From positions 682,001 to 746,000 of the forward strand of contig JAKULF010000015.1 in NCBI GenBank assembly GCA_022661535.1: a stretch of DNA of 64,000 nt, in the 5' to 3' direction. Positions 34,748 to 47,000 of this stretch are shown here, piece after piece. The first letter of the stretch is position 1; the number at the start of each line of letters is the position of its first letter. The position numbers and the translations under genes are program-made. Under the pieces are notes generated by a model, which had not been told where the DNA came from, ran no database searches, and saw only the letters and a list, made by a program, of their open reading frames with translations. The stretch is from Eutypa lata. Lineage: Eukaryota > Ascomycota > Sordariomycetes > Xylariales > Diatrypaceae.

Positions 34748-37700
34748 CTAAGTAGCCTGCCTGCCTTTTCATCACAATACATTCTGACCGTCTCACCGCC
34801 GTTCTCCGTTCAATACATCGAGGGGGAAAAAAAAAAGGGGGGGGGGTTGAGTTGGTCAGCCGCGGGCTGCACCTTGGAATTGTTATCCTCAGCCGACAAG
34901 ATGGTAGTTACTTACTTATGTAGGTTGGATTGGGTTGGGTTAGGCTGGTTTGGTTTGGTTGTAAGCTTTCCTGAATCAGCAAGACTGCATGGAGGTTAGC
35001 TGACTGACTCGAATGGTCACGACGCGGCGAAAGAGAGAGAGAGAGATAGTTAACTACCTAGGTAGGGCGGGGCGCTTCAGGCGGCTGTTGCCATAATTTT
35101 CATTGTTCCAACTTAGGTATGTACATACACACATCCTAAATTCAATAAATCAATAAAGTAACTACCTCTAGAGTAGCAGCAGTACATACATACCTACCTA
35201 CCTACCTAAAAGAATCAATTGGCCAGGCTGGCAGTAGTTAATCGATTATCTACATGTATGTACATTAGGTAGATATATATATGTAACTATGTAGGTAGTG
35301 TGTATGTATGTATGTACGTTGGTTAGTACCTACATAAAAGTTCGGTAGAGCTGGTGGAGCGATGTCAGATGTGGAGTACGCTACAGACAAGACATATGTA
35401 GATACCTACATACATACTGCGTGGTGTCGTCCATGTATGTATGTATGTGAGCATGGTATTTTGCCTTGTACGATAGGTACGATAGGTAGGCAGGCAGGTA
35501 GAGCGACCACTCATGCGCTGCAAGGACGTTGCAGCATACCTACAGTAGTTGATACAGTAGGGGCCTATCAGCAGCCGCAGGTATGTAGGTAGTTCGTTAT
35601 ACGCGTGTTTATAGACAGACAGACAGACAGATAGATCCCTTGATCCCCTACATACATATTTCTGAGAGCCTACCTACCTAGCTCCCAGGAATGCATGATA
35701 TATGCGTGTATGTATGATCTAATGTTAGAGATTAGGAGGTGAACTTAGGTATCTATGGAGTATAATACAATACAGAGGTAGGTTCTGCCTCATGACAGTT
35801 GGCTGATTACTACGTTGTTGTAGGTATGCCTTTATATCAAAGCATACCTACTAGTCTACCTACATAGAAGGCGTGGCGGGGTAGGGGATACCAAACCAAC
35901 TGATCGTGACCTATGGTATACGAGCATTCTTCCTACATACCTACAAATATTAATTTCAACGTAATTCAGTTTTAAAACATACAAATGTAGTTATCCTAAT
36001 GTGCTATAACTGAGTATTGGCTTCCAGCTAAATATGCCTAACAGCCAATGTTAGGGCTTCGTTGGTAGGCATGTATGTAAGTATGTATGTCGTTGAGGGG
36101 CCGCGAGACCGGCCGCAGGGAGGCTCCATCCATCCGGATTGATTTCTTGTGGGATGGCATAGCATTGCATATGCAAATACTATTCCGGGCAAATCGCCTT
36201 TATTTCCTAATAATCTAATAATTGCCTTTTTTTTTTTTAAATTGTATGTACGCATGCATGTATGTATGTAATCTATAACTACGTATGTAGATAGATACGC
36301 CAGCGACAAACGGTAACCGCAAGCATGAACCAGCCCGAGAGACCCCCGGAGACTTCGGGACCGGAGATGAGTGGGGATTACAATAGGTAATCTATCTACA
36401 TACATATCTTCCTCCCCTACCTACCAGCCTTCCTACCTCTCTACCTCTCTACCTCTCTACCTGGAGAAGTATGTATGAATGCATGTACGAGATTAGGTAG
36501 GTCGGTGGTGATTAGTCCTACATGTGGTTGAGACTCCGCTTGCGCCATTTTACGTGATGAAGAGAGGTAGCCGGGCAGGTAGGTAAGTAGATACATAAAG
36601 TCGGTATGTCTTTTTTTCGCATGACCGCTACGAAAGTGTGCCTCTCTCCATAACTATCTGTATCAAAACTATGTATGTATACACGTCATGTAAGCCAAGT
36701 GTGCGCGCGAAAAGAGCGGTAGTAGATTGGATTGGATTGGACGATCTAAAGTCTACGCATGAATTTTGGGGGATGAACTTTTAGATAGATAACCATAAGG
36801 CCTCACCGACACCCCCCCTCCAAAACGACCCGGTCTATTGCCGCCGTACCAGCTTCTCGAGGTGAAGAACTTCCACGTGATGGCTTCCGACCGCTACTTC
36901 GGCAGGTCTGCAGGTATGTATGGATATAGTAGCATGTAAGATGTAGGTAGTCACGGATGTACTTGTATGTATGTACGTGAATGCTGGCAAGGAACATGGG
37001 CAGGGGTAGTTATCAAAAAGATGGGTTCGGTTATATCGGTTCGGAGCTGAGTGGTGGTGAGGCTGTTTTAAACTCCCGTAGCTACGTAGTTTGACCATAG
37101 GCAAGTAGATTTAAGCTACCAGCAGCCGGGGATCAAACCCCCCCTTTCAGAAAAGCTGAGCTCATAGCAGGCTCATCGTATAGTTAAAAGGTTTAGTTAT
37201 TTTTATTTTTATTTTTATTTTTATAAAAAGATGCGCCGAAGTAGTGGCGAAACCGAGATGGGGCTAACATCGTAGGCACACGTTAAAGGTATAAGGAGGA
37301 AATTGTCGATTATTATGCATTCATGCGCCCGCCCGTAAAACTAACAGGCGCCTCTTTGACGGGGTGGGCCAGCCAAGGGGGGGGGGTTGGCTGAGGGGCT
37401 GCTGCAGAGGGGGCTGCGGAGAGAGTGCGGGATCTAATTGGTTACTTAGGTAAGCATAACTACAGATAGCCAATTCAGCATCGAGGAAGCCCGGAGCGTC
37501 AAGGAACTTCAGATGCGACAAGTCAGTATTCTAACTTATCAGATGTGTATAGTATGATGTAGACAATCGCCCCCAGGTCCCCTATCTGTGAATTTTTATT
37601 ATTATTTTAGTTCGGATCTTTGATGACGCTGCGTGATACGCATCCGCATACGTATGCTACCTATGTAGTTACGTCTCTCCGTCTTCACTTTTCGGGAGAT

Positions 37701-40700
37701 ACCCCCACGTCGGAAACGTTATTGATTGAGATGCCAAAATGATGGTCGTCAAGCATCTTACAGCGCCAGCTTCCTAGAAGACCACTAGACGAATAAGGCT
37801 TCCCTGTTGATCGCGGAGAATTTTCCCGACCCCACGGAAATCAATATTTACGCGTACGGGTTCAGTCAGGGGTAGGTATCGTTATACATGCAGAGACAAA
37901 TATGATATAGGATGCATGGGAATACCGTCGCTCGTGGCCTTCCGGGCCCCCCCTGTGCCTACATCTAGAATATGCATTATTGGCAAGGTTGGGGGGAGAC
38001 GAGAGAGGCATGCGGCTGAAATTATCCGTCTTACTTCACCATGAGGTAAGGCCTTGGCATACTTCGAGAAAGTCGTACAATAGAATAGACCTCAAACCTT
38101 TCTAACGAGAATGCTACTTTTCCATCGTCATGCCGGGTTGATTTGCAGTTGAGGCTCAGCTGTTTCGCATTCCCCTATTCCCCGTCTTACCGATTCTCGC
38201 CCATATCGAAATTAGAGTCTCAAGTCATTCATGTTAAGCCAAGGGTCTTCGGTAACGTGTTGGGGGGGGGTTCGGCCAATGCTAACCCAAGACATTGATG
38301 TTTCTTTCCTGTGAACAAAACGCGAAGGTGGAGTACAAGGCGAATGTTTGGTGATCAAACGCCCAAAAGAGATCAAGAAGCGAGAAGGGGTGTTGAAGGA
38401 AGTGCTTCTAGGTATAACGTCAGGGAGGCTCTACGGGAAGGACAGAATCCGATATTGAGTTAGACGTTGTGGAGGCTCTTATTGTTAGACTCGATGCTCA
38501 AAAGCTAGGCTCTTCTGAGATTTGTACGGTCTTGGTCAGCATGTGGGGTTTGTCTCTAAAGGGACTATTTATTGAACCGAGCTTGGCTACGCAGATCAGG
38601 GGACTCGGGGCGGCTGAAGGGTACAAACGTCAGAGGTATGACGGAATGCATTAACAACGAGCAGCCCGAGCGTCTACTGGCGGAGCGCTGGTCTCTGAGC
38701 GGAAATCGTTCCCGTTTGACGTGCAGAAAATCTATGGCATTGATCGGAGTTACACCTGACTAAGAAGTCACTTCAATAGTTTCCTTTGGAGGGCCGAATC
38801 GATGCAAGCCTGGATTTGGATTACGGCAGAGCGGGAAGGACGCATAAGTGAAGTCGGAAAAGGTGACAGCATTGCCCCTGCTTAAGGTAACCTACATATA
38901 ATACATACATACCGACCGACCTAGGTATGTAGGTAGACAGAGACCCGGCGGCAGCCCTGGATAGAGAGATGCTGCATGCAACTTCAATGTTCCCCTGCAT
39001 GGGGCGGGACACCCAAGAAGCTGGATAAGGCAGACGAGGATGCATGATGCAAACACATCAAGGGGGTGGGAAGCTGACTAGGATAGGTAAAAAGCTTCTA
39101 GAAGGGATAGTGAGGCCGGGGGGGTCAGGGGGTGTGGTTGTTCTTCGCAAAGAGCCAAGTCGATGATTTAAAAAAGTATAAAGGGTTTTTTTCTAGCCAA
39201 TCAATTAATTGTATCGCGGGGTTGCCGTCGTCGATGCACAGATGCATAAACGCAAGCAATTTGACTCTTCCTATTTTTGGATACGTCAAAACCGAAATGG
39301 CATGGGGAAAGACATCACCGAGTCAATCTTTGCTAATTAACTCATAGATCTGCGTAGGTATGTACTTACATAACTACGTACACGTGTAGATACCTATAGA
39401 ACTGTACATGCCTCCTTTTTTTCAAAGGAACCTTGCTTGTGTGGACATTTGAAGATGGGTGTATTACATACTACTGTATCACAGTATGTAGGTACTACGT
39501 AAAGAAGGGGCTACTAATAACTACATGTAGGTTAGGTATGTATGTAGGGGTAGTTACCGTTAAAGATTTACATCATCTCGTACCTGTCTTCTGTGGGGTA
39601 ACTGGGTAATCGATGAACTTGCCTAACCCAACTAGTTGTTAATATCTCCGAAGTGGTTACTTAATACTGTTAGTCGTTTATAACTCACCTTGCCCACATG
39701 GAAGTTGTACGTATGTATATACTTGCATGAGATATTATATCCTTACTTAATGTATGTAAGGTACACCCACGCATCTAGATATCTGCATATACATACATAT
39801 GATATGTATGCGTAGGTATAGTATATTATGTAGGTGCACTTATTAAAAGACGAATGGCGAATGTTGTCTTTCCCGGCAACGGGAGCAGACTGGGCGTGCT
39901 TCCTGTTGTGTTCCTCTCGCCAATCTAAGTTTTACTTTAGAGATTCGGGTCGGTTACGTTTAACCCTCGAAATAGTAACGTTGTCTAAATTAGCTTTCAT
40001 GTATTCCCACCTAAGTATAGCTTAATCTCCGAACTTGCATCGTACCTATCCTGCAGCAGTTAATCATGATGTCTCCTGACCCGTACCTACCGATGTAGGT
40101 ATGTATGCATGTATGTATGCATGTATGTATGTATGTATTTCTTCACCTCTTCTCCTCTACGTACGTAGTTACAGCCGCATTTGCATTCAAACATTGACCT
40201 CTGTTTCCAAAAGAGGAAGAGAGTAGCTAAAAGTAGACTCTAAAAAGTCTTAGTCTTGCACAAAAAGAGAATGAACTTTTCAAAGCAGTCAGAAATCCCG
40301 GCTGACGCTAGAATCTGATCTCCATTTTCTAGAAAAAATCAAAATCAAAATCAAAATATAAAAAAAGCCTTCTCATTTCATTCATTACGTGCAGCATAAA
40401 ACATCATTTTAATTGTTAGACACGTTTTGTTCATGCGAAATCCCTGGTGACTTTTCAATGCGTCGTCCGTCGGATAGAATGGGGCCAGAGGGGGTGGCAG
40501 AGGGGAGGGGGGGGTTACGTTCGACCTGTGTTTCCGCTCTGGGCTCTTTTTTCCCTCTCTCCGCTGGTTCGCATTGAATTGATTCGCACAATAAGACGCT
40601 AACAAATGGAGACCCGTAGCTCTCGAACAAGGATCCCGCGCTTGCGCCGTTGAACTTGAAGTGACTTGACCCAGACCTGTCACACCTCTGGTCCGTCCAC

Positions 40701-42504
40701 CAGCCGAGGAGGAAGAGGGTCCGAGTACCCTAGTAACTACATACTAACTAACTGGACTATCAATGCTCACTAGAAACATATCATCGTCATGTAGTCAAAA
40801 GATCAACAGTCGCGAACTTGCAAATAACTACATACGTTTACTGAATTCAGTCAGTAGATAGACTGCAGTACTCTATCTATTCAGTAATTAATATAGTTAG
40901 TAGTAAATTACAACACACAATACAAGTCCAAGCTGTTAGGAAGGAGGGGAAAGAGAAGTATCTCATTGTATGTATTGTATCGTACCCTTGAGTGCTGCAT
41001 CGCGCGGCTATCCATATTCATGATGGGTTGTGGTGTGTCATCAGCCCCGTCTCCACTAACGCATATACATACCCCAGACTACTGCAGAGTACAGTACATA
41101 CATCATGTATATTCGTACATATTTCACACCTCCAAACCAACTTCTATGTAGTAGTAGTAACGGACGGCTAATATATTTCATCTCTTCGTGCTTTAACTAC
41201 TTGTTACCGTTACATGCCTGCTGAAAAGGGGGGGGTCAAGAGAGAAGACAGGATATAGTGTATTAACTGATAACTTCCACTAACTTGAAGCCATCACGGT
41301 AGCCGCCATCCCATTACTTCGGAAGGGAACGAAAGACTGAAGCAGAATCGCTTTGTGTCCCCGTGCTTTTTCGGCAATCTGTGGCTGCTAAGCAACCTTG
41401 TAGTTACTAAGTAAGAGGCTTCTGGCCCTATGAGGGGCATTCTAGTTAGGATCGCGGTACCTTGTCACTTATATTATAACCCACCCCAGTTCAGATATAA
41501 CCCTCCGAGCGGAGCGGTGGCAAGGTTCCCATTGCGTCTCCTGCTGTCCACCCACCCCAACTTGTCTCCAGCGTATGTACAGTGGCCAGGCTTGGAAAAT
41601 GGATAAGGTACCTCTTCAGTGACCCGCAATCTAACGGTCCAAGGGTATTCCAATTGCCCTGGTCTTTGTTGTTTTTTTTGGTGAACTTACTTGTTTAAGC
41701 AGGGTCTTCGCCTGCTGGCTCTGTCAGTCTCGTGTGGATCTGCCTCTATAATTCGCTTGTCATGCTCTGGAGACAAATGCCCGACCGCATGGTAAGGCTC
41801 ATCTCCTCTCAAGCCCTCTCTTTATTCTCCGGTAGTCCTGTTTTGTCATCTTCCTTGCCATTTCCGGTCCTGCGACCTGTATAAGTGGGCTGTCTTGAAT
41901 TGCCATAGTCCCCAGTTGGAACACAAAAAGAGCTTGGCCGGGAGAGAGATATCTTTTTCGAGTTCGAAGTTCCTTTTCCTTACCCGAGATCTTCTGTCTG
42001 TCAAACCTTCGTTACCCTAGACTGTCTGTCTCCCTGTCGGTTGCATCATACCCTCCGGCTACTACTCCGTTACTCGTTTCCATATCGGCAGACGGTTAGT
42101 CCTTGGCATAAGAACCCCAAATTATGCCACCGTCACCGTTGGACAACGTGAACTGAATCTCCACACCCATTCAGGAACCGTATCCTTTTCCTGCCTTCTC
42201 TCGCGCATGGTGAATCCGCCCTAGTGCTTTAACTCCTGGATGAAAACAGAAAGCCAGTCTGTATTAGTGCACGTCCGCTGCTCCCAGTCCCGCCCCTGTC
42301 CTTGGTAGAGAATATCAGACGATATAATGCAGGCCTTGCCCACCCTCCTTTATTCCCCGTCTTGATCTACTATTGCTATATAATAGATTTTAAGAGGAAT
42401 AAGAACCGTCGAGTGTCTGCAAGGCTTAGCACACACCCAGCTTGGCTTCTGATTATTTTTGGTGACCCTCCACCTGTAAGACTAAAGAAGAAGCTGACCT
42501 TCGC

Positions 42505-42600
42505 CACTACCACTACTACCACTCCCACCACCACCACTGCCGCCATCACCATCATCATCACCACCACCACTACCACCACTACCACCACCACCACAACCAA
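42505..42600. repeat. (ACC/ACT/ATC)n trinucleotide repeat
   Basis: Imperfect trinucleotide tract just upstream of the Myb gene. The open frames it creates (poly-Thr, or poly-Val on the other strand) are not credible proteins. Confidence 0.85.
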
Positions 42601-42722
42601 CCATACCACTTCCAAGATCTGGAAAGGCTAAACTACGACTACCGCCGCCGCACAACCAACATATGCTTCTAGCTGTTCGGAGGAGGACAGCCCCGCCTAA
42701 CTGTAGTAATCACGAAAAGCAG

Positions 42723-43078
42723 GCAAGACGGGTCTCTTCATCGACACGCGCGGCACCAACTCACCCTCTACGAGGTTAACTCCCGGTCAGCAGCACCCTA
42801 GGGGGGCCTCAGTCCATCAAATTTTATCCCCCCAGAGCCCGGCGACCGTCCAGAGCGGTTCGCTCTGGCGGAACCCATGCATCGGAGACACGCTGGCGGG
42901 CAATTACAGAGTAGGACCGGACTACAATGTCGACTACTCTCCCCAGGAGTCGCATCCGGGCGAGCAGAGCCAGACTCCACATCCATACGACACCCATCAC
43001 CACCACCGCGGCAACCCGCTCCAGCACACGCCCCAGGGAAGTCTTCATGAGCCGCCGCAGTCGCATACTCACCACACC
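42723..43078 (+). CDS. Probable upstream coding part of the Myb gene (5' end unresolved)
   Basis: The Myb reading frame stays open upstream of its first ATG to a TAA at 42707-42709, and the encoded sequence is protein-like: LFIDTRGTNSPSTR, SPQSPATVQSGSLWRN, then a His/Gln/Pro-rich stretch. No ATG occurs in this part, so a 5' exon must supply the start. AG acceptors at 42721-42722 or 42726-42727 are candidates. One possible but unverified first exon is ATG 41762 to 41791, followed by a GTAAGG donor, which would be in phase with the acceptor at 42727. Confidence 0.55.
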
Positions 43079-44006
43079 ATGTCTCAGCACCACTCCGCCC
43101 ACCACCACCCGATCCTCATGGATCCGGCGCACCTAGGCAGCCACCCGGGGGCGCGACACATGGGGCATCCGGGCCCTTCGCACCACTACGGCGCCCCCGG
43201 GCCTTCGCCTCACTCCGTAGTAGCTCCTCTATACCCGGCAATGACGCCAACCCAGCCTCACAGTTCAGGTCCGAAGCGGAGCAGGCCAGAGGAACTTGAG
43301 CTTTCGGTGTCGGGCATGACGGATCTCGAGCAGAGTGAACTCGACTCGATGCAGTCCATGGGCGCGGCCTACGCGCAAGCGGCCGGCGCCGCGCCAACAC
43401 ACCACCACCACCGCCTACCGGATCAAGGGCCACCTTCCAAGATGATGAGACGCGACGGGGAGGGAAGCCTAGGCGGTGCCGTTGGGGGCGCGCCGAGCGT
43501 TGTGGGAACCGTTGGGATGCCGCCACCCGCGCCGAGACCGAGGGGGCCGAAGTTGAAGTTTACACCCGAAGATGACCAACTGCTCATTGATCTTAAGGAG
43601 AACAAGAGCTTGACGTGGAAGCAAATCGCCGATTTCTTCCCCGGGCGATCTTCTGGTACTCTCCAGGTACGGTATTGCACGAAGCTGAAGGCGAAGACTA
43701 CGCAATGGACCGAGGAAACGGTAAGTCCCTTCTAAACCCCCAGACGTCTTTTTTAACGCACGAAGAAAAGAAAAGAAAGAAAAATGTTTTGTTTTCGGTG
43801 ATGCCAAGTTTCTTACTCCTTTGAACGTGTAGGACCAAAAACTCCAATCAGCTCTACGCGACTGGGAAAACGAGAAGTGGCGGTTTGTATCAAATAAAGT
43901 AGGACCCGGCTTCACTCCACAGGCGTGTCAGTCCAGGGCTATGGTGCTGTCCGGGGAAGCGCCAGAACCAGATCCGGAAGACGAACCGACAGAGGAGAAC
44001 TTATAG
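43079..44006 (+). CDS. Tandem Myb/SANT-domain DNA-binding protein
   Basis: Exons 43079-43720 and 43833-44006 join in phase over a 112-nt intron (GTAAGT to GTGTAG). The start given is only the first in-frame ATG; coding sequence very likely extends further upstream. The N-terminal half is His/Pro/Gly-rich and disordered, with a KRSRPEELELSVSGMTDLE segment. The C-terminal part has two Myb-like repeats: FTPEDDQLLIDLKENKSLTW with WKQIADFF and a Gly-Arg-Ser-rich recognition helix, then WTEETDQKLQSALRDW with WRFVSNKV. The intron lies inside the second repeat. The tail is acidic. It is likely a nuclear transcription factor. Its position between two large gene-free regions fits a regulator with extensive cis control. 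Confidence 0.85.
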
Positions 44007-47000
44007 CAATCAGCGTCTCCGCCAGGAGCCTCGGCCCCTGGGTCTGGAGACCCCGTCTACTCACGGCAGCTTCACGAATGAGAGGAGCTCGTATAACAAC
44101 AGGCCAGGTTACACAGAAGAACCCGAGATCACTCTGCCCGTACGCAGTGTCGAACGATAACCGACGACTCTCGGGCCGGTCATAAGCTCGCAACTACAGA
44201 AAATCTAGAACCGCGAACCTGATTTACTCTTACCTAAAACTACCAACGACAGGGAGGGAAACACGTTTGGCGCTTTCTAGCGCCTTTGTATTTTCGAACA
44301 CCTCGATCCAACAGCTCCCAGGTCCTCTATTCTCGGCGTACGATACGGGAAGATACCCACCACTAAGACCATAGCGAATCTAATTCATTTCTTTTTATTT
44401 TTTCCAATTTTTATAATGGGCATAGATTTCTCTGGATACAGATCCCCCCCCAATACCCATTTGTTTTCCCGTCTTTTTTTTGTTGTTAAAATCTATATTT
44501 GCACTGTTTTACGGCTCTCACTCACTCACGCTCTTGGCGAAATAAACGAAATACCCGAGCGGCATATATATATTTTAAAAATTAATCAGCGCATACCGCA
44601 TATGATACGACATGAACAAAACATCCTATCCTTCGATTCTACTCCCCTACAACTCTCAACCCCCCCCCCCCAAAAACCTAATGACGGAATTTGATTATCG
44701 GATACGAGGCGACGCGCAAGAGAAGAAGAAAAAAAATATATTGTGGGGAAAACAACAACAATAATGCCAACAAACAATCATTGCTCTTTCGAATTCATTG
44801 CATTGTGTGGTAGCAGCAAATTGGACGGATACTGCGGATTACAAACAGAGATACCCCTCAGCATGTTCAGGAGCCCGGAGAAGGTATGGATTGTGTGCGT
44901 ATGTGGTGTGTGTATGTGTGGCATGGTACGGCGGTGCAATTGGTGGTAGCAGCAAATCTCATATTTCGGGGGTCGGTACAAAAAAAGGGGGCGCATCTAA
45001 GGTGGTTGGTCGGTCGGTTGGTTGGTTGGTTGGTGTAGTAAAGTGAGAGAGCGGATTGGTTGAGTGGGAAGTGCTCTCTCTCTCTCTCTCCTCTCCCTCG
45101 AAAGCCAGATGAGGAGGATAATACGAGTGATGGGAAATAATAATACCTTTTTTCTGTTTTACGATTTCAACGGCCGGAATAACAAACCTATTTGGACCAA
45201 AGGGGAAGTGGGCGCGAGAAGAAATGACGGGATGGGCTTGAATATCACGTCCTATCACGGGTCTTATGATTGGACACAACCCGTGCCCGTCGAGTGTTAA
45301 TTAAGAAGGCTTCCCTCTACGTACATGAGGTAGCCCTCCCCTCTTCGTCTAGCAACACTACTACTGCTAGACGTTGTTTCTAATACAAGTCTTACCTAAT
45401 CACACAAATCTATGGGGAAAAAAAGCAAAGCGTCAGGATTACGTCGTGGGCGTAAAGGAGCCTGGCTCGCAATGAGAGAAAAAGTATTACATTGCATACG
45501 TTGTACTGACGGGAAAGACAGACGAAAAAAATCAGGTCATTTTCGGCAGGCTTACTTTTCTTTTCTCTTGCTTCTCATATTATTATTATTTTTTTGTGAC
45601 CAATACGCAACTCTGCTCCACAATCCACCACGTCTTATCATCCCGTAGTTCCTAATAGATCGGCTTGTCCTATAATACCAGCCACTTATTATGTCCGGAT
45701 AGGAAGGCAACCAGGGTTCAAGGGAAAGAAACCCCGATTCCTCTCCTTTGGCGCAACAAAAGGTAGATTTTGTATACATATTGATCAGACGCGTTGCGCG
45801 CTTTTGAGTGATACGAAAAATACGAATTTCATCGTACAATCAAGTAGGGCAGGAGCACAGTATACAACAAGTAAACATAGTCCTAATATCTAGAGGTAAA
45901 GACACAGCAGTTGAGCCTTGCGTGCTTACAACCAAATAACTATGTTTGTAAATAAAAGACAGCCACAGCCCACTTCATAACAGAACAAGAGAAGTTGAGC
46001 CACTCTGATCTGATGGGACCTACCTAGCGGTTTAGACACTTATGATACATATCTCACGCGTTCTATATCACAACGCTGGTTGGGTAGCGAACCGAAATGC
46101 ATCGTTTTCTTTCCTGCAAGAAACTGCTACACTGTTCCCACGAATCCTACGCCTGCCTGCCTGCCTGCCTGCCTGCCGCTAGCACCGCCGTTATGTTTTA
46201 CATATTTACCATTGCCAATACCTACTTTAACTTACAGAGTCAGTGAAGGCCCCCCTTCTCCCCCCATGTTCTCATGCGGGAACTACATATATGGAGGAGT
46301 AGTCGTAGATGTAGAGGTCTTTTTTTTTTCTTTTTCTTTTTGGCGCTTGCGGCAGTGCTCACATAATTCCAATGTCTAATGTAACGCTATCTATCTATCA
46401 TCTATCTTTATCCCATCCATCCATCATCATCATCATCATGTGAGCGTTTTTCTCCATTTAATGGTTCCACTTTCTGTTAACCAGATCAACACTACGGCCA
46501 CCGCCAACCACCACACATTACACACATTACACGCATAGATCACTAAATCCTAGATGGGTTCGCGTGGCGGCGGCGGCGGCGGCGGCGGCGGAACGACCTA
46601 CACTAGGAAGAAGCCGCTTCGTACATAGTTCCGCTGAAAACGTTGGCCGTTTTCCCCTTCTTGCTTTTTTTTGGTCTTGTTTTGTTGCTAAGCTACCTAG
46701 TTAAAAGCAACCGTGAAAGGTATCTACATATCTACATATGTAGCTCTTACATACCTACCTACCTAGTTTGCAATTACACGGAGCAGATGCCAAGCTTTCG
46801 GCCGAGCACTCACGCTAACTAACTATGATGACATATAACTTTGTACATACCTAGGTAGGTATGTACTTAAGCTTGTTTCATTTATAAGGAGGTTTTATTT
46901 ATATAACAAAAAATACTCCTCGTAAGTTTGCGTTGTTTCGAAATCCAAAGGCGTGTTTACTTTCTGCATGGGGTCTTCTTACATCGTCTCACAGCGCATC

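Larger units (their letters stand above)
34250..42722. other. 8.5-kb gene-poor region rich in TACCTA/TAGGTA and CATA motifs
   Basis: No protein-coding or RNA gene could be supported on either strand. The DNA is studded with TACCTACC, TAGGTAGG, CATACATA and GTATGTAT runs, notably 34500-36500, 38880-38940, 39340-39800 and 40080-40140. The last 900 nt (about 41800-42500) are pyrimidine-rich, as in long 5' leaders of fungal developmental regulators. Much of this stretch may therefore be regulatory sequence of the Myb gene downstream (inference). Confidence 0.55.

Noticed and set aside
42302..42631. 109-codon frame ending in poly-Thr
   Set aside because: Created by a trinucleotide repeat; begins at a non-ATG codon.
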